Assembly (NCBI GenBank): GCA_963678395.1
Contig: OY782827.1
Location: forward strand, 1,922,001 to 1,986,000
Source: JAAYAE01 sp963678395
Lineage (GTDB): Bacteria > Bacillota > Negativicutes > Acidaminococcales > Acidaminococcaceae
Reading direction: 5' to 3'
DNA: 64,000 nucleotides
The notes below the pieces were generated by a model. That model made no database searches. It saw nothing but the letters and a program-made list of their open reading frames with translations, and was not told where the DNA came from. Of this stretch, positions 1 to 8,506 are shown in pieces. Numbering within the stretch: the stretch's first letter is position 1; each line of letters opens with the position of its first letter. The position numbers were made by a program, and so were the translations under genes.

Positions 1-2
1 CG

Positions 3-260
3 CCTGCTTTCACAACGCTTTTGAAGAGATATGGCATTATCCAGAGTATGTCTCGTGCGGGAACGCCACATGATAATGCTGTTATTGAGAGTTTTTTCGG
101 TTGGTTCAAAGAAGAATTGAACTTGGATTTCCATTTCAAGAAAGCAAACGATATTTTTATTGTTGTTCATCAAGCTGTAGACTATTTTAATATGCAAAGG
201 CCGGGTGCTAAACTGCAATATAAATCTCCCATACAGTTTCGTCTAGATAGGTGCAACTAA
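3..260 (+). CDS. IS3-family transposase (OrfB), C-terminal part, cut by window edge
   Basis: The frame is open from base 3 and ends with TAA at 258-260, so the start lies outside the window. The visible 85 residues match the end of an rve/DDE integrase core of IS3/IS150-type OrfB transposases. The stretch RAGTPHDNAVIESFFGWFK carries the last catalytic Glu, and the tail has the usual YNxxRP-like motif (YFNMQRP). It would catalyse strand transfer of the insertion sequence. A matching terminal repeat lies just downstream (271-302). Nothing suggests it is broken within the window, but the N-terminal part cannot be judged. Confidence 0.85.
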   Translation, partial: PAFTTLLKRYGIIQSMSRAGTPHDNAVIESFFGWFKEELNLDFHFKKANDIFIVVHQAVDYFNMQRPGAKLQYKSPIQFRLDRCN

Positions 261-270
261 TTATTAGTGG

Positions 271-302
271 TTATAGTGTCCTTTTTATATTGACCACTTC
301 AA
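271..302. repeat. Probable right terminal inverted repeat of the IS3-family element
   Basis: About 10 bases after the transposase stop, the sequence read inward on the minus strand begins TGAAGTGGTCAAT and continues to GGACACT. This is the typical terminal pattern of IS3/IS150-group elements (TG..GGTC...GGACACT). The partner left end and any target duplication are outside the window. Confidence 0.6.
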
Positions 303-364
303 CATAGCAGGTGGTTTTTTGTTTCTCACGCTTTGCGAGCGAAACAGACTAAAGTCTTATAAAA

Positions 365-402
365 CCCCCCCCCCCCGTATCAAAAAAGATACGGGGGGGG
401 GG
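365..402 (-). terminator. Terminator-like hairpin made of C12/G10 homopolymers, after the gdh locus
   Basis: A run of 12 C (365-376), GTATC, an A6 loop, GATAC and a run of 10 G (393-402) form a perfect 15-bp hairpin. On the minus strand it is followed by TTTTAT, so it can end gdh transcription. The pure C/G arms are unusual for a terminator in such AT-rich DNA and are prone to length changes. Confidence 0.6.
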
Positions 403-429
403 TAATTTATGTCACCTTAATGTATTTAA

Positions 430-1669
430 TTATAACATACCACGAAGTTTCATAGGTTCAGCTAAAGCATTAAGTGCAACAATATAAGCTGCTACACGCA
501 TGCTAACCTTATATTTCTGTGATGTTTCATAAACGTTTTTGAACGCCTTAACCATAAAAGCATGTTGTTTCTCAATAACGTCTTCTTCAGTCCAGAAATA
601 ACGTTCCAAATTTTGTACCCATTCGAAATACGAAACTGTAACGCCGCCGCCATTGGCTAAGATGTCCGGTACAACCATAACGCCATTTTTTTCCAAAATA
701 ACATCTGCATCAGGAGTAGTTGGGCCATTAGCACCTTCAACAATGAATTTGGCTTTTATCTTACTTGCATTCTTTTTGGTAATTTGTAACTCTAAGGCCG
801 CCGGTACTAATACAGTTGCATCAGCTTCCAAAACCTTTTCATTCGTTACTGCTTTTGTGCCCGGATACCCTGCAATAAGGCCTTTATGTTTAGACGCATA
901 TTCAGCCACTTTATATGGCTCCAAACCTTCTTCGCAATATATAACCGCCACCAACGTCACTTAAGGCGACTATCTTAAGCCCAGCAGCATGAATAAGCTT
1001 AACAGACCAACTACCTACATTGCCAAAACCTTGTACAGCACAAGTTGCATCTTCCGGTTTAATACCTTTGGTTCTAAGAGCCTCTACTACAGCAGTCATA
1101 ACACCACGTCCTGTAGCAGATGTTCTACCCAAAGACCCGCCCATACAAATAGCTTTACCAGTAATAAAGCCTGGCGTATATTCGCCTTTAAGTTTACTGA
1201 ATTCATCCATCATCCATGCCATAATTTGTGCATTAGTGTTAACATCAGGCGCAGGTACATCCATTTTTTCACCTATAATAGGTGCAATTTTATCAATAAA
1301 TCCACGAGTCAATATTTCCAATTCACGTTGCGACAATTTAGCAGGATCTACAACAATACCACCCTTTGCACCACCATAGGGCAACCCTGCAACTGCACAC
1401 TTACAAGTCATCCAAAATCCCAAGGTTTTTACTTCATCCATAGATACGTTTTGATGATAACGAATACCACCCTTAGCAGGTCCTAGAATTGTGCTGTTTT
1501 GAGAGCGATAGCCGGTGAAAATTTGAACTGTTCCATTATCCATTTTTACAGGAATTGATACTTCCAAAGTACGTTCTGGGTGCTCAATAATAGCGGCTAC
1601 ACCAGGATCCAACTTCATTTTCTTCGTTGCAATCTCCAACGGAATCTGTGACATTTCAAATAAATCCAT
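430..1669 (-). pseudogene. gdhA: Glutamate dehydrogenase (Glu/Leu/Phe/Val family), split by a 1-base frameshift
   Basis: This encodes an oxidoreductase for glutamate to 2-oxoglutarate plus ammonia, a central amino-acid fermentation step. The N-terminal piece (911-1669) holds the substrate domain: GPAKGGIRYH, the catalytic-Lys region KCAVAGLPYGGAKGG, DVPAPDVNT and the dinucleotide motif GFGNVG. It runs out of frame after ALSDVGG. The C-terminal piece (430-960) resumes at IYCEEGLEPYK with GGVTVSYFEW. Removing one base near 935-945 (a TATATA stretch) gives one protein of about 410 residues, the family's normal length. An SD (AGGAGGTG) precedes the ATG at 1669. Either it is inactivated in this strain or this is a consensus error; the rest of the frame is intact and well conserved, which favours very recent damage or an error. 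Confidence 0.85.
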
Positions 1670-1721
1670 CTAAATACACCTCCTGAAATTTCTACAACGA
1701 GATAATATATCCCCACTAGAA

Positions 1722-1750
1722 ATTATATTCCTAAAAAAAGTCTTTGTCCA
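1722..1750 (-). promoter_or_regulatory. Sigma-70-type promoter of gdh
   Basis: On the minus strand TGGACA (1745-1750) and TATAAT (1722-1727) are spaced by 17 bases, about 50 bases upstream of the gdh start. The -10 is exact and the -35 matches 5 of 6. Confidence 0.55.
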
Positions 1751-1837
1751 CGGAATTCAGTATTTTGTATACAATTCAAATACCAAAAACGCCCCTTCAC
1801 TCTTTCCCTCCTCTCTTGCTTTTATCCATTGGATGCA

Positions 1838-3049
1838 TTATGGAAATTGTTTATATATCTCTCCAAAGGGTATCCCCGCAATTATACGCTCTGCGTAATC
1901 TTCCCGCAGTTGTACAACTGCACATTCTAAGTGCTTGGAGGTGATCCCATATTCAATAGATAGCCATGCTTCCATAAATGCTGCTAAGTGATCACAGCCT
2001 TTAAGCAACTGTCCATCGACGGCACTATATTGGTCTGCGTTATATTTATGCGGAATATCTCCCGGAAGCATTTTTGTTTTCTTATTTAAAACCACCCTAT
2101 TTGTGAATTCATTAGTAGTGAAATTAATGATATCTTGATGCCATTCAACAGGCAATAAAGGTAGTATTCTCTCCTCTACTTGACGCTTTTCTATTTCTTT
2201 AATCATTTCATCTAAGCCTTTTACTGAACGTTTAACCGGAGAAATAATATCTCTAGTCAAGACCTCAGGTAAATCATGCCACAAACCACCTAAAAAATCA
2301 TTAACCAAACGTTGCTTGCAGGCGCCCATCTGCAATGTACAAAAATACGATAAAACAGCCACAACAAGTACATGGCCCATAACCGAAGTCTCTGGTACTC
2401 TTGGAGATTGAGACCAACGCTTTTGGAACCGTAACTGTCCTATAAAATCAATGAAATTCCGTGTCTTGCAACCAAGAGCAATTTTTTGTATTCCAGCCAA
2501 ATCATAATGGTCTTCCAGCTCACTGGCAATAGCACGCTTAGTTTCTTCTAACCCGTACATCCCTTGATTCAAATGATAAACTATGCGAAACTCCCACTCG
2601 GTCGCTAAATAGTGTGCAGCTCTTAATATTTTTTTCTCTTTTAAATTTTGTTCTTCATTAAAATAAACCTGCATCCTCTTAAAAAATTCTGTTCCCACTA
2701 AAGAAGGAACCCGCGCCGACAATTCACCATAAACCCATTTATTCAACTCTGGGCCGCTGCGTCGCATAAGTTCATGAAATACCGGTGGTTTAATATCTGT
2801 TAACACAATACGATGAAAAAGCTCAAAAATACCACCTTCTATAAGAGCTTGCCAATCCAACTTAGCACCATGCTCTTTTTCTTCATAACGAGCTAAAACA
2901 TAAAGGATCATCATTTTATGAGCCTGTTTATCCAATTCCGTAAATCCTTGAGGTCTGATATGATCATTCCATCTTTGAATATGTGCAGCTTCAAAGATGA
3001 ATTCTAACAAATCTTTATTTAAAACCAAGCTTTTCTTCTCATTTGTCAT
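1838..3049 (-). CDS. HD-domain phosphohydrolase-like protein, function unknown
   Basis: A 403-residue soluble protein without a signal peptide. The middle part has an HD-type metal site: GHVLVVAVLSYF (about residues 226-237) followed by GLWHDLPEVLTRDI (about 257-270), the HD pair typical of YfbR-like nucleotidase and related HD_3 hydrolases. The C-terminal half has further conserved acidic positions (DQYSAVDGQLLKGCDHLAAF). The first 200 residues are helical and I do not recognise them. The gene is alone, convergent-free, and divergent from potA. Family membership suggests a metal-dependent nucleotide or phosphate-ester hydrolase, but no substrate can be named. Confidence 0.7.
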   Translation of the reverse strand: MTNEKKSLVLNKDLLEFIFEAAHIQRWNDHIRPQGFTELDKQAHKMMILYVLARYEEKEHGAKLDWQALIEGGIFELFHRIVLTDIKPPVFHELMRRSGPELNKWVYGELSARVPSLVGTEFFKRMQVYFNEEQNLKEKKILRAAHYLATEWEFRIVYHLNQGMYGLEETKRAIASELEDHYDLAGIQKIALGCKTRNFIDFIGQLRFQKRWSQSPRVPETSVMGHVLVVAVLSYFCTLQMGACKQRLVNDFLGGLWHDLPEVLTRDIISPVKRSVKGLDEMIKEIEKRQVEERILPLLPVEWHQDIINFTTNEFTNRVVLNKKTKMLPGDIPHKYNADQYSAVDGQLLKGCDHLAAFMEAWLSIEYGITSKHLECAVVQLREDYAERIIAGIPFGEIYKQFP

Positions 3050-3160
3050 GCTTATTCTCTTTTCCTTCCTTTAAATATGCGAAAACAACAACAACAACAA
3101 TCTATGCTTATTTAATTCTCTAATCCTCTTTGAAATCCCTCTATAATTACATAAAAAAAA

Positions 3161-3190
3161 TGTAAAGTATATAGCTAAATATGCTATAAT
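3161..3190 (+). promoter_or_regulatory. Promoter of potABCD
   Basis: An extended -10 (TGCTATAAT, ending 3190) lies 43 bases before the potA ATG. A weak -35 (TGTAAA, 3161-3166) stands 18 bases upstream. The exact -10 with its TG extension can compensate for the weak -35. Confidence 0.5.
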
Positions 3191-3232
3191 GTTTGTGTTC
3201 TTATAGCACAGAAAGGTTGTGGAAATGTAACG

Positions 3233-4231
3233 ATGAAAGAGATGGTACGGTTAGAAGGCATTACAAAAAAATTCGGAGATAATTTGATTATTCCTAATAT
3301 AGATTTAACTATTGCGGATGGTGAATTTCTTACCTTGCTCGGGCCTTCCGGGTGCGGAAAAACTACTTTGCTACGTATGATTGCCGGACTTGAAGAACCT
3401 ACCTGCGGTAAAATATTTTTAGACAATGCAGACGTAACCCCCTTTGCTCCCTATAAAAGGGATGTTAACATGGTTTTCCAAAACTATGCATTATTTCCAC
3501 ACATGAATGTAGAAGAAAATATTCGTTTTGGTCTTATGATGAAAAAAATTCCCAAAGAAGAACAACAAGAACGTTTGGAGCAAGTATTATACTTAATGCA
3601 ATTAGAAGACTTCCGCACTAGGCGTCCACAACAAATGAGTGGTGGTCAGCAACAGCGCGTAGCTATAGCTCGTGCCTTAATAAACAATCCCAAAGTCTTG
3701 CTTTTAGATGAACCTTTGGGCGCCTTGGACTATCAGTTACGTAAAAATCTGCAGTTAGAACTTAAAAATCTCCAAAGAGGATTAGGGCTTACGTTTGTTT
3801 ATGTAACCCATGATCAAGAGGAAGCTCTTACCATGAGCGATCGTATTGTTGTCATGAATGCGGGGCGTATAGAACAAGATTCTACCCCTGGCAATATTTA
3901 TCATAACCCTTCTTCTAAATTCGTTGCCCGCTTTATAGGTGAAAGTAATTTCTTTGTTATAGATGAACAAAATGTTTTGGTAATTCGACCTGAAAAGCTT
4001 AACATTTGTGAAGAAGAGGAAGAAAATGCTAAGCACCCTCTTCCTTCCTATTACGGTACTGTTGTAGATGTAGTTTTTTATGGCACTATTGACAAAGTAT
4101 TCATTCGTTTAGATAATTCTAACCAAACCGTCATTGCTTATCAATATTTTGATGATATCAAACGCTGGCACGCTGATGAACGTGTAGGTATTTGGTGGTA
4201 TCCCCAAGACGGTGTAAGTGTGAAATCATGA
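3233..4231 (+). CDS. potA: Spermidine/putrescine ABC transporter ATP-binding protein PotA
   Basis: The ATPase that powers polyamine import through PotBC, 332 residues. Walker A GPSGCGKTT (about residues 37-45), Q-loop VFQNYALFPH, signature MSGGQQQRVAIARAL, Walker B LLLDEPLGALD and the H-loop VTHDQEEA are all intact. A short TOBE-like regulatory domain follows (from about residue 240), somewhat shorter than in E. coli PotA. It is the first gene of a four-gene operon: its TGA overlaps the ATG of potB in an ATGA. The assignment to polyamines rather than another small cation rests on the PotB, PotC and PotD partners. Confidence 0.9.
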   Translation: MKEMVRLEGITKKFGDNLIIPNIDLTIADGEFLTLLGPSGCGKTTLLRMIAGLEEPTCGKIFLDNADVTPFAPYKRDVNMVFQNYALFPHMNVEENIRFGLMMKKIPKEEQQERLEQVLYLMQLEDFRTRRPQQMSGGQQQRVAIARALINNPKVLLLDEPLGALDYQLRKNLQLELKNLQRGLGLTFVYVTHDQEEALTMSDRIVVMNAGRIEQDSTPGNIYHNPSSKFVARFIGESNFFVIDEQNVLVIRPEKLNICEEEEENAKHPLPSYYGTVVDVVFYGTIDKVFIRLDNSNQTVIAYQYFDDIKRWHADERVGIWWYPQDGVSVKS

Positions 4232-5085
4232 AAAACGGTAAAATTTTAGTAGCACCGGCAATGCTGTGGCTCAGCCTTTTTTTTGCCATACCAATGTTCA
4301 TTGTTGTAGCCGTTTCTTTCGCTAGTCGCACTCCCTATGGGCAAGTAATTTTTAATTTCACCCTTGCAAACTATCAACGGTTTTTGGAGCCACTTTATAT
4401 TCGCATATTCATAGATACTGTTTTTACCGCTTTTGTAACAACGGTCATAACCTTCGCCATAGGCTACCCCTTAGCTTATTGCATTACTAAATTGCCTCAT
4501 AAATGGCAGCAACCAGGCCTGATTTTAGTTATGATACCTTTTTGGATTAACTTTTTAATTCGTTCTTATGCTTGGGTTATTATTTTACGTTCTCAAGGTT
4601 TGATAAATACTTTACTTTTAAATCTAGGATGGATATCGCAACCCTTGGCTCTACTTTATAATGATTATGCGGTAATGTTGGGCATGGTCTATGCCCTTTT
4701 GCCTTTTATGGTTTTGCCAATTTATGTGTCCATTGAGCAATTAGAGACTCGTCTTTTAGAAGCTGCTTCTGATTTAGGGGCTATGCCCTTTGCTGCTTTT
4801 CGAAAAATAACCTTCCCATTGACTTTACCTGGAGTAGCCGCTGGGTCCATATTAGTTTTCATCTCAGCTTTAGGCATGTTTGTAGTTCCCGATGTGATGG
4901 GTGGTGCCAAAAGCGCCCTTATTGGTAACCTAATCCAGAATCAATTTTTGTCTGCTAGAGATTGGCCGTTCGGCTCCGCCTTATCCATTGTTCTAGCTAT
5001 TCTTGCATTGGTTTTGATTATACTTTATTATAAGGCCATCCAAAAACAAGAAGGGGGTGGCAGTAATGAAGAAAAATTGGCATAG
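4228..5085 (+). CDS. potB: Spermidine/putrescine ABC transporter permease PotB
   Basis: One of two membrane permeases of the PotABCD importer, 285 residues with about six membrane segments. The EAA loop that contacts PotA is visible near residue 180-200 (EAASDLGAMPFAAFRKITFP...PG). I use the ATG at 4228, which overlaps the potA stop as ATGA, instead of the upstream in-frame codon inside potA. The C-terminus overlaps potC by about 20 bases, so translation of the two is probably coupled. Confidence 0.9.
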   Translation: MKNGKILVAPAMLWLSLFFAIPMFIVVAVSFASRTPYGQVIFNFTLANYQRFLEPLYIRIFIDTVFTAFVTTVITFAIGYPLAYCITKLPHKWQQPGLILVMIPFWINFLIRSYAWVIILRSQGLINTLLLNLGWISQPLALLYNDYAVMLGMVYALLPFMVLPIYVSIEQLETRLLEAASDLGAMPFAAFRKITFPLTLPGVAAGSILVFISALGMFVVPDVMGGAKSALIGNLIQNQFLSARDWPFGSALSIVLAILALVLIILYYKAIQKQEGGGSNEEKLA

Positions 5086-5866
5086 TAGTGCTTTATTTGC
5101 TTATGCTCTGGCAATTTTAGCGTTCTTATACCTACCTTTACTCATTTTAACCTTGTATTCTTTTAATAATTCACGCATTAATGCGGTATGGACAGGTTTT
5201 ACCTTTGAGTGGTATTTGGCTCTTTTGCATAATAGAAGAGTAATCGAAGCACTAACAAATAGTCTTATTATCGCTACAATTTCTACTATTATTTCTACGG
5301 TTTTGGGAACAATGGCCGCTTTAGCTTTAAATCGCTATAAATTCAAATACAAAGCCGTTATTAACGGGCTCTTATATTTGCCCATTTTAATTCCTGAAAT
5401 TGTCATGGGCTTATCGTTGTTAGTTCTATTTTCACAAGCTTCCGTTCCTCTAGGCAAGAGCACCTTAATTTTAGCTCATATTACTTTTTGTTTATCGTTT
5501 GTTATTATTACTGTCAATGCTCGTCTAGAAGGCATGCATAAAGATTTGGAACAAGCTGCCAGCGATCTTTATGCTACACCTTGGCAAACCTTTCGCTACA
5601 TAACTTTACCCCTAGCCCTACCTGGTATCGTCGCTGGTGCACTCATCGCTTTTACCCTTTCCATTGACGATTTTATTATTAGTTTTTTTGTAGCTGGTCC
5701 TAATTCAACCACATTACCCTTATACGTCTACGCCATGGTTAAGCGTGGTATATCACCGGAAATTAACGCGCTATCCACGGTTTTAATGTTTACTACTATT
5801 TCATTAATTGTTATTGCACAAGTGTTGCAGCCTCAACACTCTACTGTTAAAAAGAAAACGGAGTAA
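5066..5866 (+). CDS. potC: Spermidine/putrescine ABC transporter permease PotC
   Basis: The second permease, 266 residues, six predicted membrane helices. It has the EAA loop (EQAASDLYATPWQTFRYITLP...PG) and the typical PotC N-terminus YLPLLILTLYSFN. The ATG at 5066 follows an AAGGGGG ribosome site by 8 bases and is preferred to the GTG at 5057, which lies inside that site. The gene overlaps the end of potB. A 38-base gap separates it from potD. Confidence 0.9.
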   Translation: MKKNWHSSALFAYALAILAFLYLPLLILTLYSFNNSRINAVWTGFTFEWYLALLHNRRVIEALTNSLIIATISTIISTVLGTMAALALNRYKFKYKAVINGLLYLPILIPEIVMGLSLLVLFSQASVPLGKSTLILAHITFCLSFVIITVNARLEGMHKDLEQAASDLYATPWQTFRYITLPLALPGIVAGALIAFTLSIDDFIISFFVAGPNSTTLPLYVYAMVKRGISPEINALSTVLMFTTISLIVIAQVLQPQHSTVKKKTE

Positions 5867-5904
5867 ATCTTGGCTAAATTTAATAACAAGGAAAAGGTGA
5901 ACAA

Positions 5905-6975
5905 ATGATGAAAAAAAGAATTGCAGTAGTTTTGATGGGTGTTTTTGCTATGGCTGTTTTGGCTATGGGCTGTGGCAGCGGGGAAAAAACTCAACCAGCT
6001 AAAAGCGAGCCACAAGTATTAAATCTTTTTAGTTGGGCAGACAATTTTTCTCCTGAAGTATTAGCCGCGTTTGAAAAAAAATATAATTGCAAAATTAACT
6101 ATGATGTTTTCGCAAACAACGAAGAATTGTTAGCCAAAATTCAGGCAGGCGGTTCTCAATATGATTTAATCCAACCTTCTGACTATATGGTATCCACTAT
6201 GATAAAATTGAACTTATTGGAAAAGCTTGATAAAAATAAAATACCTAACAGGAATAATATTGTTGAAAATCTACAATCTCCTGCCTATGACCCTACAGGA
6301 GATTATTCTGTCATATACACCTGGGGCATGACTGGCATCGTTTACAATAAGAAATATGTTAAAGAAACTCCCACTTCTTGGGCGGATTTATGGAATCCTG
6401 CCTACAAAGGCCGTGTTATTTTATTGAACGATAATAGGGAAGTATTTGGGATGGCTTTGAAAAAACATGGCTTTTCCAACAATTCTATTGACAAAGACCA
6501 GTTAGATACAGCTTTTGCTGATTTAAAAAAGCTTGCACCCTCAGTGCTAGCCTATGATACAGACACCATAAAGCAAAAATTTATTGCTGAAGAAGGCTGG
6601 ATTGGTACAATGTGGTCCGGTGATGCCTCCTTTACTTATAAAGACAATAAAAATATTGGCTTTGTAATTCCTAAAGAAGGAACAGTGATATGGGCTGATA
6701 CCTTTGCAATTCCTAAAGGAGCTAAACATAAAGATTTAGCTGAAAAATTTATAAATTTCATGTATGAACCTAAAATTAGTGCACAAAATTACGAATATAT
6801 AGGCTATAATGATCCTAATGAAAAAGCTAAAGCTTTCCATTCCAAAGAATTCCTTAGCGATCCCATGTTAAAAGTTGCCGTTGATGATGTTAAACAAGGA
6901 GAATGGCTCAAAGATATTGGCTCAGGGCTTACTCTCTATGACAGATATTGGACAGAATTAAAAACCATAAAATAA
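5905..6975 (+). CDS. potD: Polyamine-binding lipoprotein PotD
   Basis: The substrate-binding component that delivers spermidine/putrescine to PotBC, 356 residues. It has a lipoprotein signal: MMKKR, a hydrophobic core, then the lipobox LAMGC with Cys at about residue 23, so it should be lipid-anchored. The mature part starts with the family pattern VLNLFSWADNFSPEVLAAFEKKY and contains YDLIQPSDYM and YTWGMTGIVYNKKYV, typical of PotD/PotF. A strong SD (AAGGAAAAGG) precedes the ATG. It is the last gene of the operon, followed by a strong terminator. The exact polyamine preference cannot be read from sequence. Confidence 0.9.
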   Translation: MMKKRIAVVLMGVFAMAVLAMGCGSGEKTQPAKSEPQVLNLFSWADNFSPEVLAAFEKKYNCKINYDVFANNEELLAKIQAGGSQYDLIQPSDYMVSTMIKLNLLEKLDKNKIPNRNNIVENLQSPAYDPTGDYSVIYTWGMTGIVYNKKYVKETPTSWADLWNPAYKGRVILLNDNREVFGMALKKHGFSNNSIDKDQLDTAFADLKKLAPSVLAYDTDTIKQKFIAEEGWIGTMWSGDASFTYKDNKNIGFVIPKEGTVIWADTFAIPKGAKHKDLAEKFINFMYEPKISAQNYEYIGYNDPNEKAKAFHSKEFLSDPMLKVAVDDVKQGEWLKDIGSGLTLYDRYWTELKTIK

Positions 6976-6983
6976 TCTAATAA

Positions 6984-7030
6984 AGCAAAAAATAGAAGGT
7001 ACCTTAATTAAGGTGCCTTCTATTTTTGCT
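6984..7030. terminator. Bidirectional terminator between potD and cca
   Basis: Near-perfect inverted repeat (AGCAAAAAATAGAAGG... to ...CCTTCTATTTTTGCT) with A/T-rich flanks on both sides. It sits between the convergent potD and cca genes and can serve both. Confidence 0.85.
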
Positions 7031-7033
7031 TTG

Positions 7034-8476
7034 TTAGACGCTATTTTTGCGTTCATACCAAACTTTCGTTGCCAATTTTAAAGCATCGGCAGTATTACTT
7101 AATTCTCCATCTTGCACTCTACGCAAAAGCAATGGCATTATTTCTGCCAAGGCTTTTTTATTAGTAACTATCTGGTTTAAAACCTCGCCGCTAACATTCA
7201 AATCTGTTGTATGAACTGGCATTTCATAAGCCATACTAATTAATTTTCCGCCATACATTTGAGCAGAAATAAGTTCCTGTTTATGTGCCGTTGTAGCAGC
7301 TAAATCAGCTATACAAACCGCTACTAACTGTTTGAAAGCTTCTGCCATTTCCTTGGTAACTCGGAAATTCCCCTCTCTAGCCGTTTGTCTTATCCAACGC
7401 CAAGTGACAACATTATCTCTATCTATATTGCTGCCAAACCGCATATGATTCTTGACCAGCCAAGAAACTCTTTGCACTGTAGCTAAGGGAAAATGTAAAC
7501 GTGTTAAAATATCTGTGGCCATTTGTGCGCCTAAAATATCATGACCATAGTCAGTCGGTTCGCCTTTCGCATTAATTCCGCGAATACCTTCACGTCCCTT
7601 GGCAATATCGTGTAAAATAATCGCCCAACCCACTTCCAAACTACGATCGCTATTAGTTAAAGCCGCCAAAGTATGGTGCCAAACATCATACTTATGGTAC
7701 GCAAGGTTTTGTGTAACACCTACTAAAGACACAAGTTCCGGCAAAATAGGAACTAATTTTTCCGTTTTATCTGCACGGTAGCGACAATTTTCACCTGCCA
7801 AACCACTAGAGATCATAAGTTCCATGCCTTTTGCGGCATAGGGTCCACAAATCATTTTATTTAACTCTGCCCTTACCCTTTCCAAAGAGAGCCCTGATAC
7901 TTTTGTTAAATTACGTTTTATAGCTATTTTCATCTTTATATCATAAGCAAATCCTAACTGCCCTAAAAAACGACAAGCACGAAACATACGCAAAGCATCT
8001 TCTTCAAAACGTTTTTCAGGATTTCCCACTGTTTTTAATAGTTTTCTTTGCAAATCTCCTAAACCATCAAAACAGTCAATAATTTTTCCCTTGCAATCTA
8101 AAGCCATGGCATTAATAGTAAAATCCCTACGCCCCAAATCATCTTCTAACTTATCACAATACCATACCTCGGCAGGGCGATGAGCATCCTCGCCGTAGGT
8201 TTCGTTGCGAAACGCTGCAACTTCCACTGAATGCCTGCCAATAGTAAGCATTACAACCCCAAAATTTTGCCCTAATCCCGCCACAACACTTATGCTGTTG
8301 CGCTCAGCCAGCAATTTTATTTCGTCTGGTCTAGCATTAGTTACAACATCATAATCTTCAGGTGTTTTTTCTAAAAGCAAATCGCGAACTGCACCACCTA
8401 CAATATACGCCTCAAAGCCTGCGTGCGTGAGTACTCCAAGTACCTTTTGTACATAAACTGGGATGTCAAACTTCAC
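7034..8476 (-). CDS. cca: CCA tRNA nucleotidyltransferase with HD domain
   Basis: Adds or repairs the 3' CCA end of tRNAs. 480 residues. The class II nucleotidyltransferase head has YIVGGAVRDLLL (about residue 24-35) and the metal-binding pair EDYDVVT (about 41-47); then RRDFTINAMAL, and the RNA-binding segment EEDALRMFRACRFLGQLGF. The C-terminal part has an HD phosphohydrolase domain (HDIAKG near residue 290). The chosen GTG at 8476 is 8 bases from a GGGAGG site; the upstream in-frame GTG at 8485 overlaps that site. It lies 30 bases downstream of rng on the same strand. Whether it makes the whole CCA or only A cannot be told from what I can see. Confidence 0.9.
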   Translation of the reverse strand: MKFDIPVYVQKVLGVLTHAGFEAYIVGGAVRDLLLEKTPEDYDVVTNARPDEIKLLAERNSISVVAGLGQNFGVVMLTIGRHSVEVAAFRNETYGEDAHRPAEVWYCDKLEDDLGRRDFTINAMALDCKGKIIDCFDGLGDLQRKLLKTVGNPEKRFEEDALRMFRACRFLGQLGFAYDIKMKIAIKRNLTKVSGLSLERVRAELNKMICGPYAAKGMELMISSGLAGENCRYRADKTEKLVPILPELVSLVGVTQNLAYHKYDVWHHTLAALTNSDRSLEVGWAIILHDIAKGREGIRGINAKGEPTDYGHDILGAQMATDILTRLHFPLATVQRVSWLVKNHMRFGSNIDRDNVVTWRWIRQTAREGNFRVTKEMAEAFKQLVAVCIADLAATTAHKQELISAQMYGGKLISMAYEMPVHTTDLNVSGEVLNQIVTNKKALAEIMPLLLRRVQDGELSNTADALKLATKVWYERKNSV

Positions 8477-8506
8477 AGTGAGCACCTCCCTTTACTAAAT
8501 CATTAC

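Noticed and set aside
989..1486. Plus-strand open frame of 165 codons
   Set aside because: It is the antisense of the glutamate dehydrogenase gene, without a ribosome site or any recognisable protein feature.
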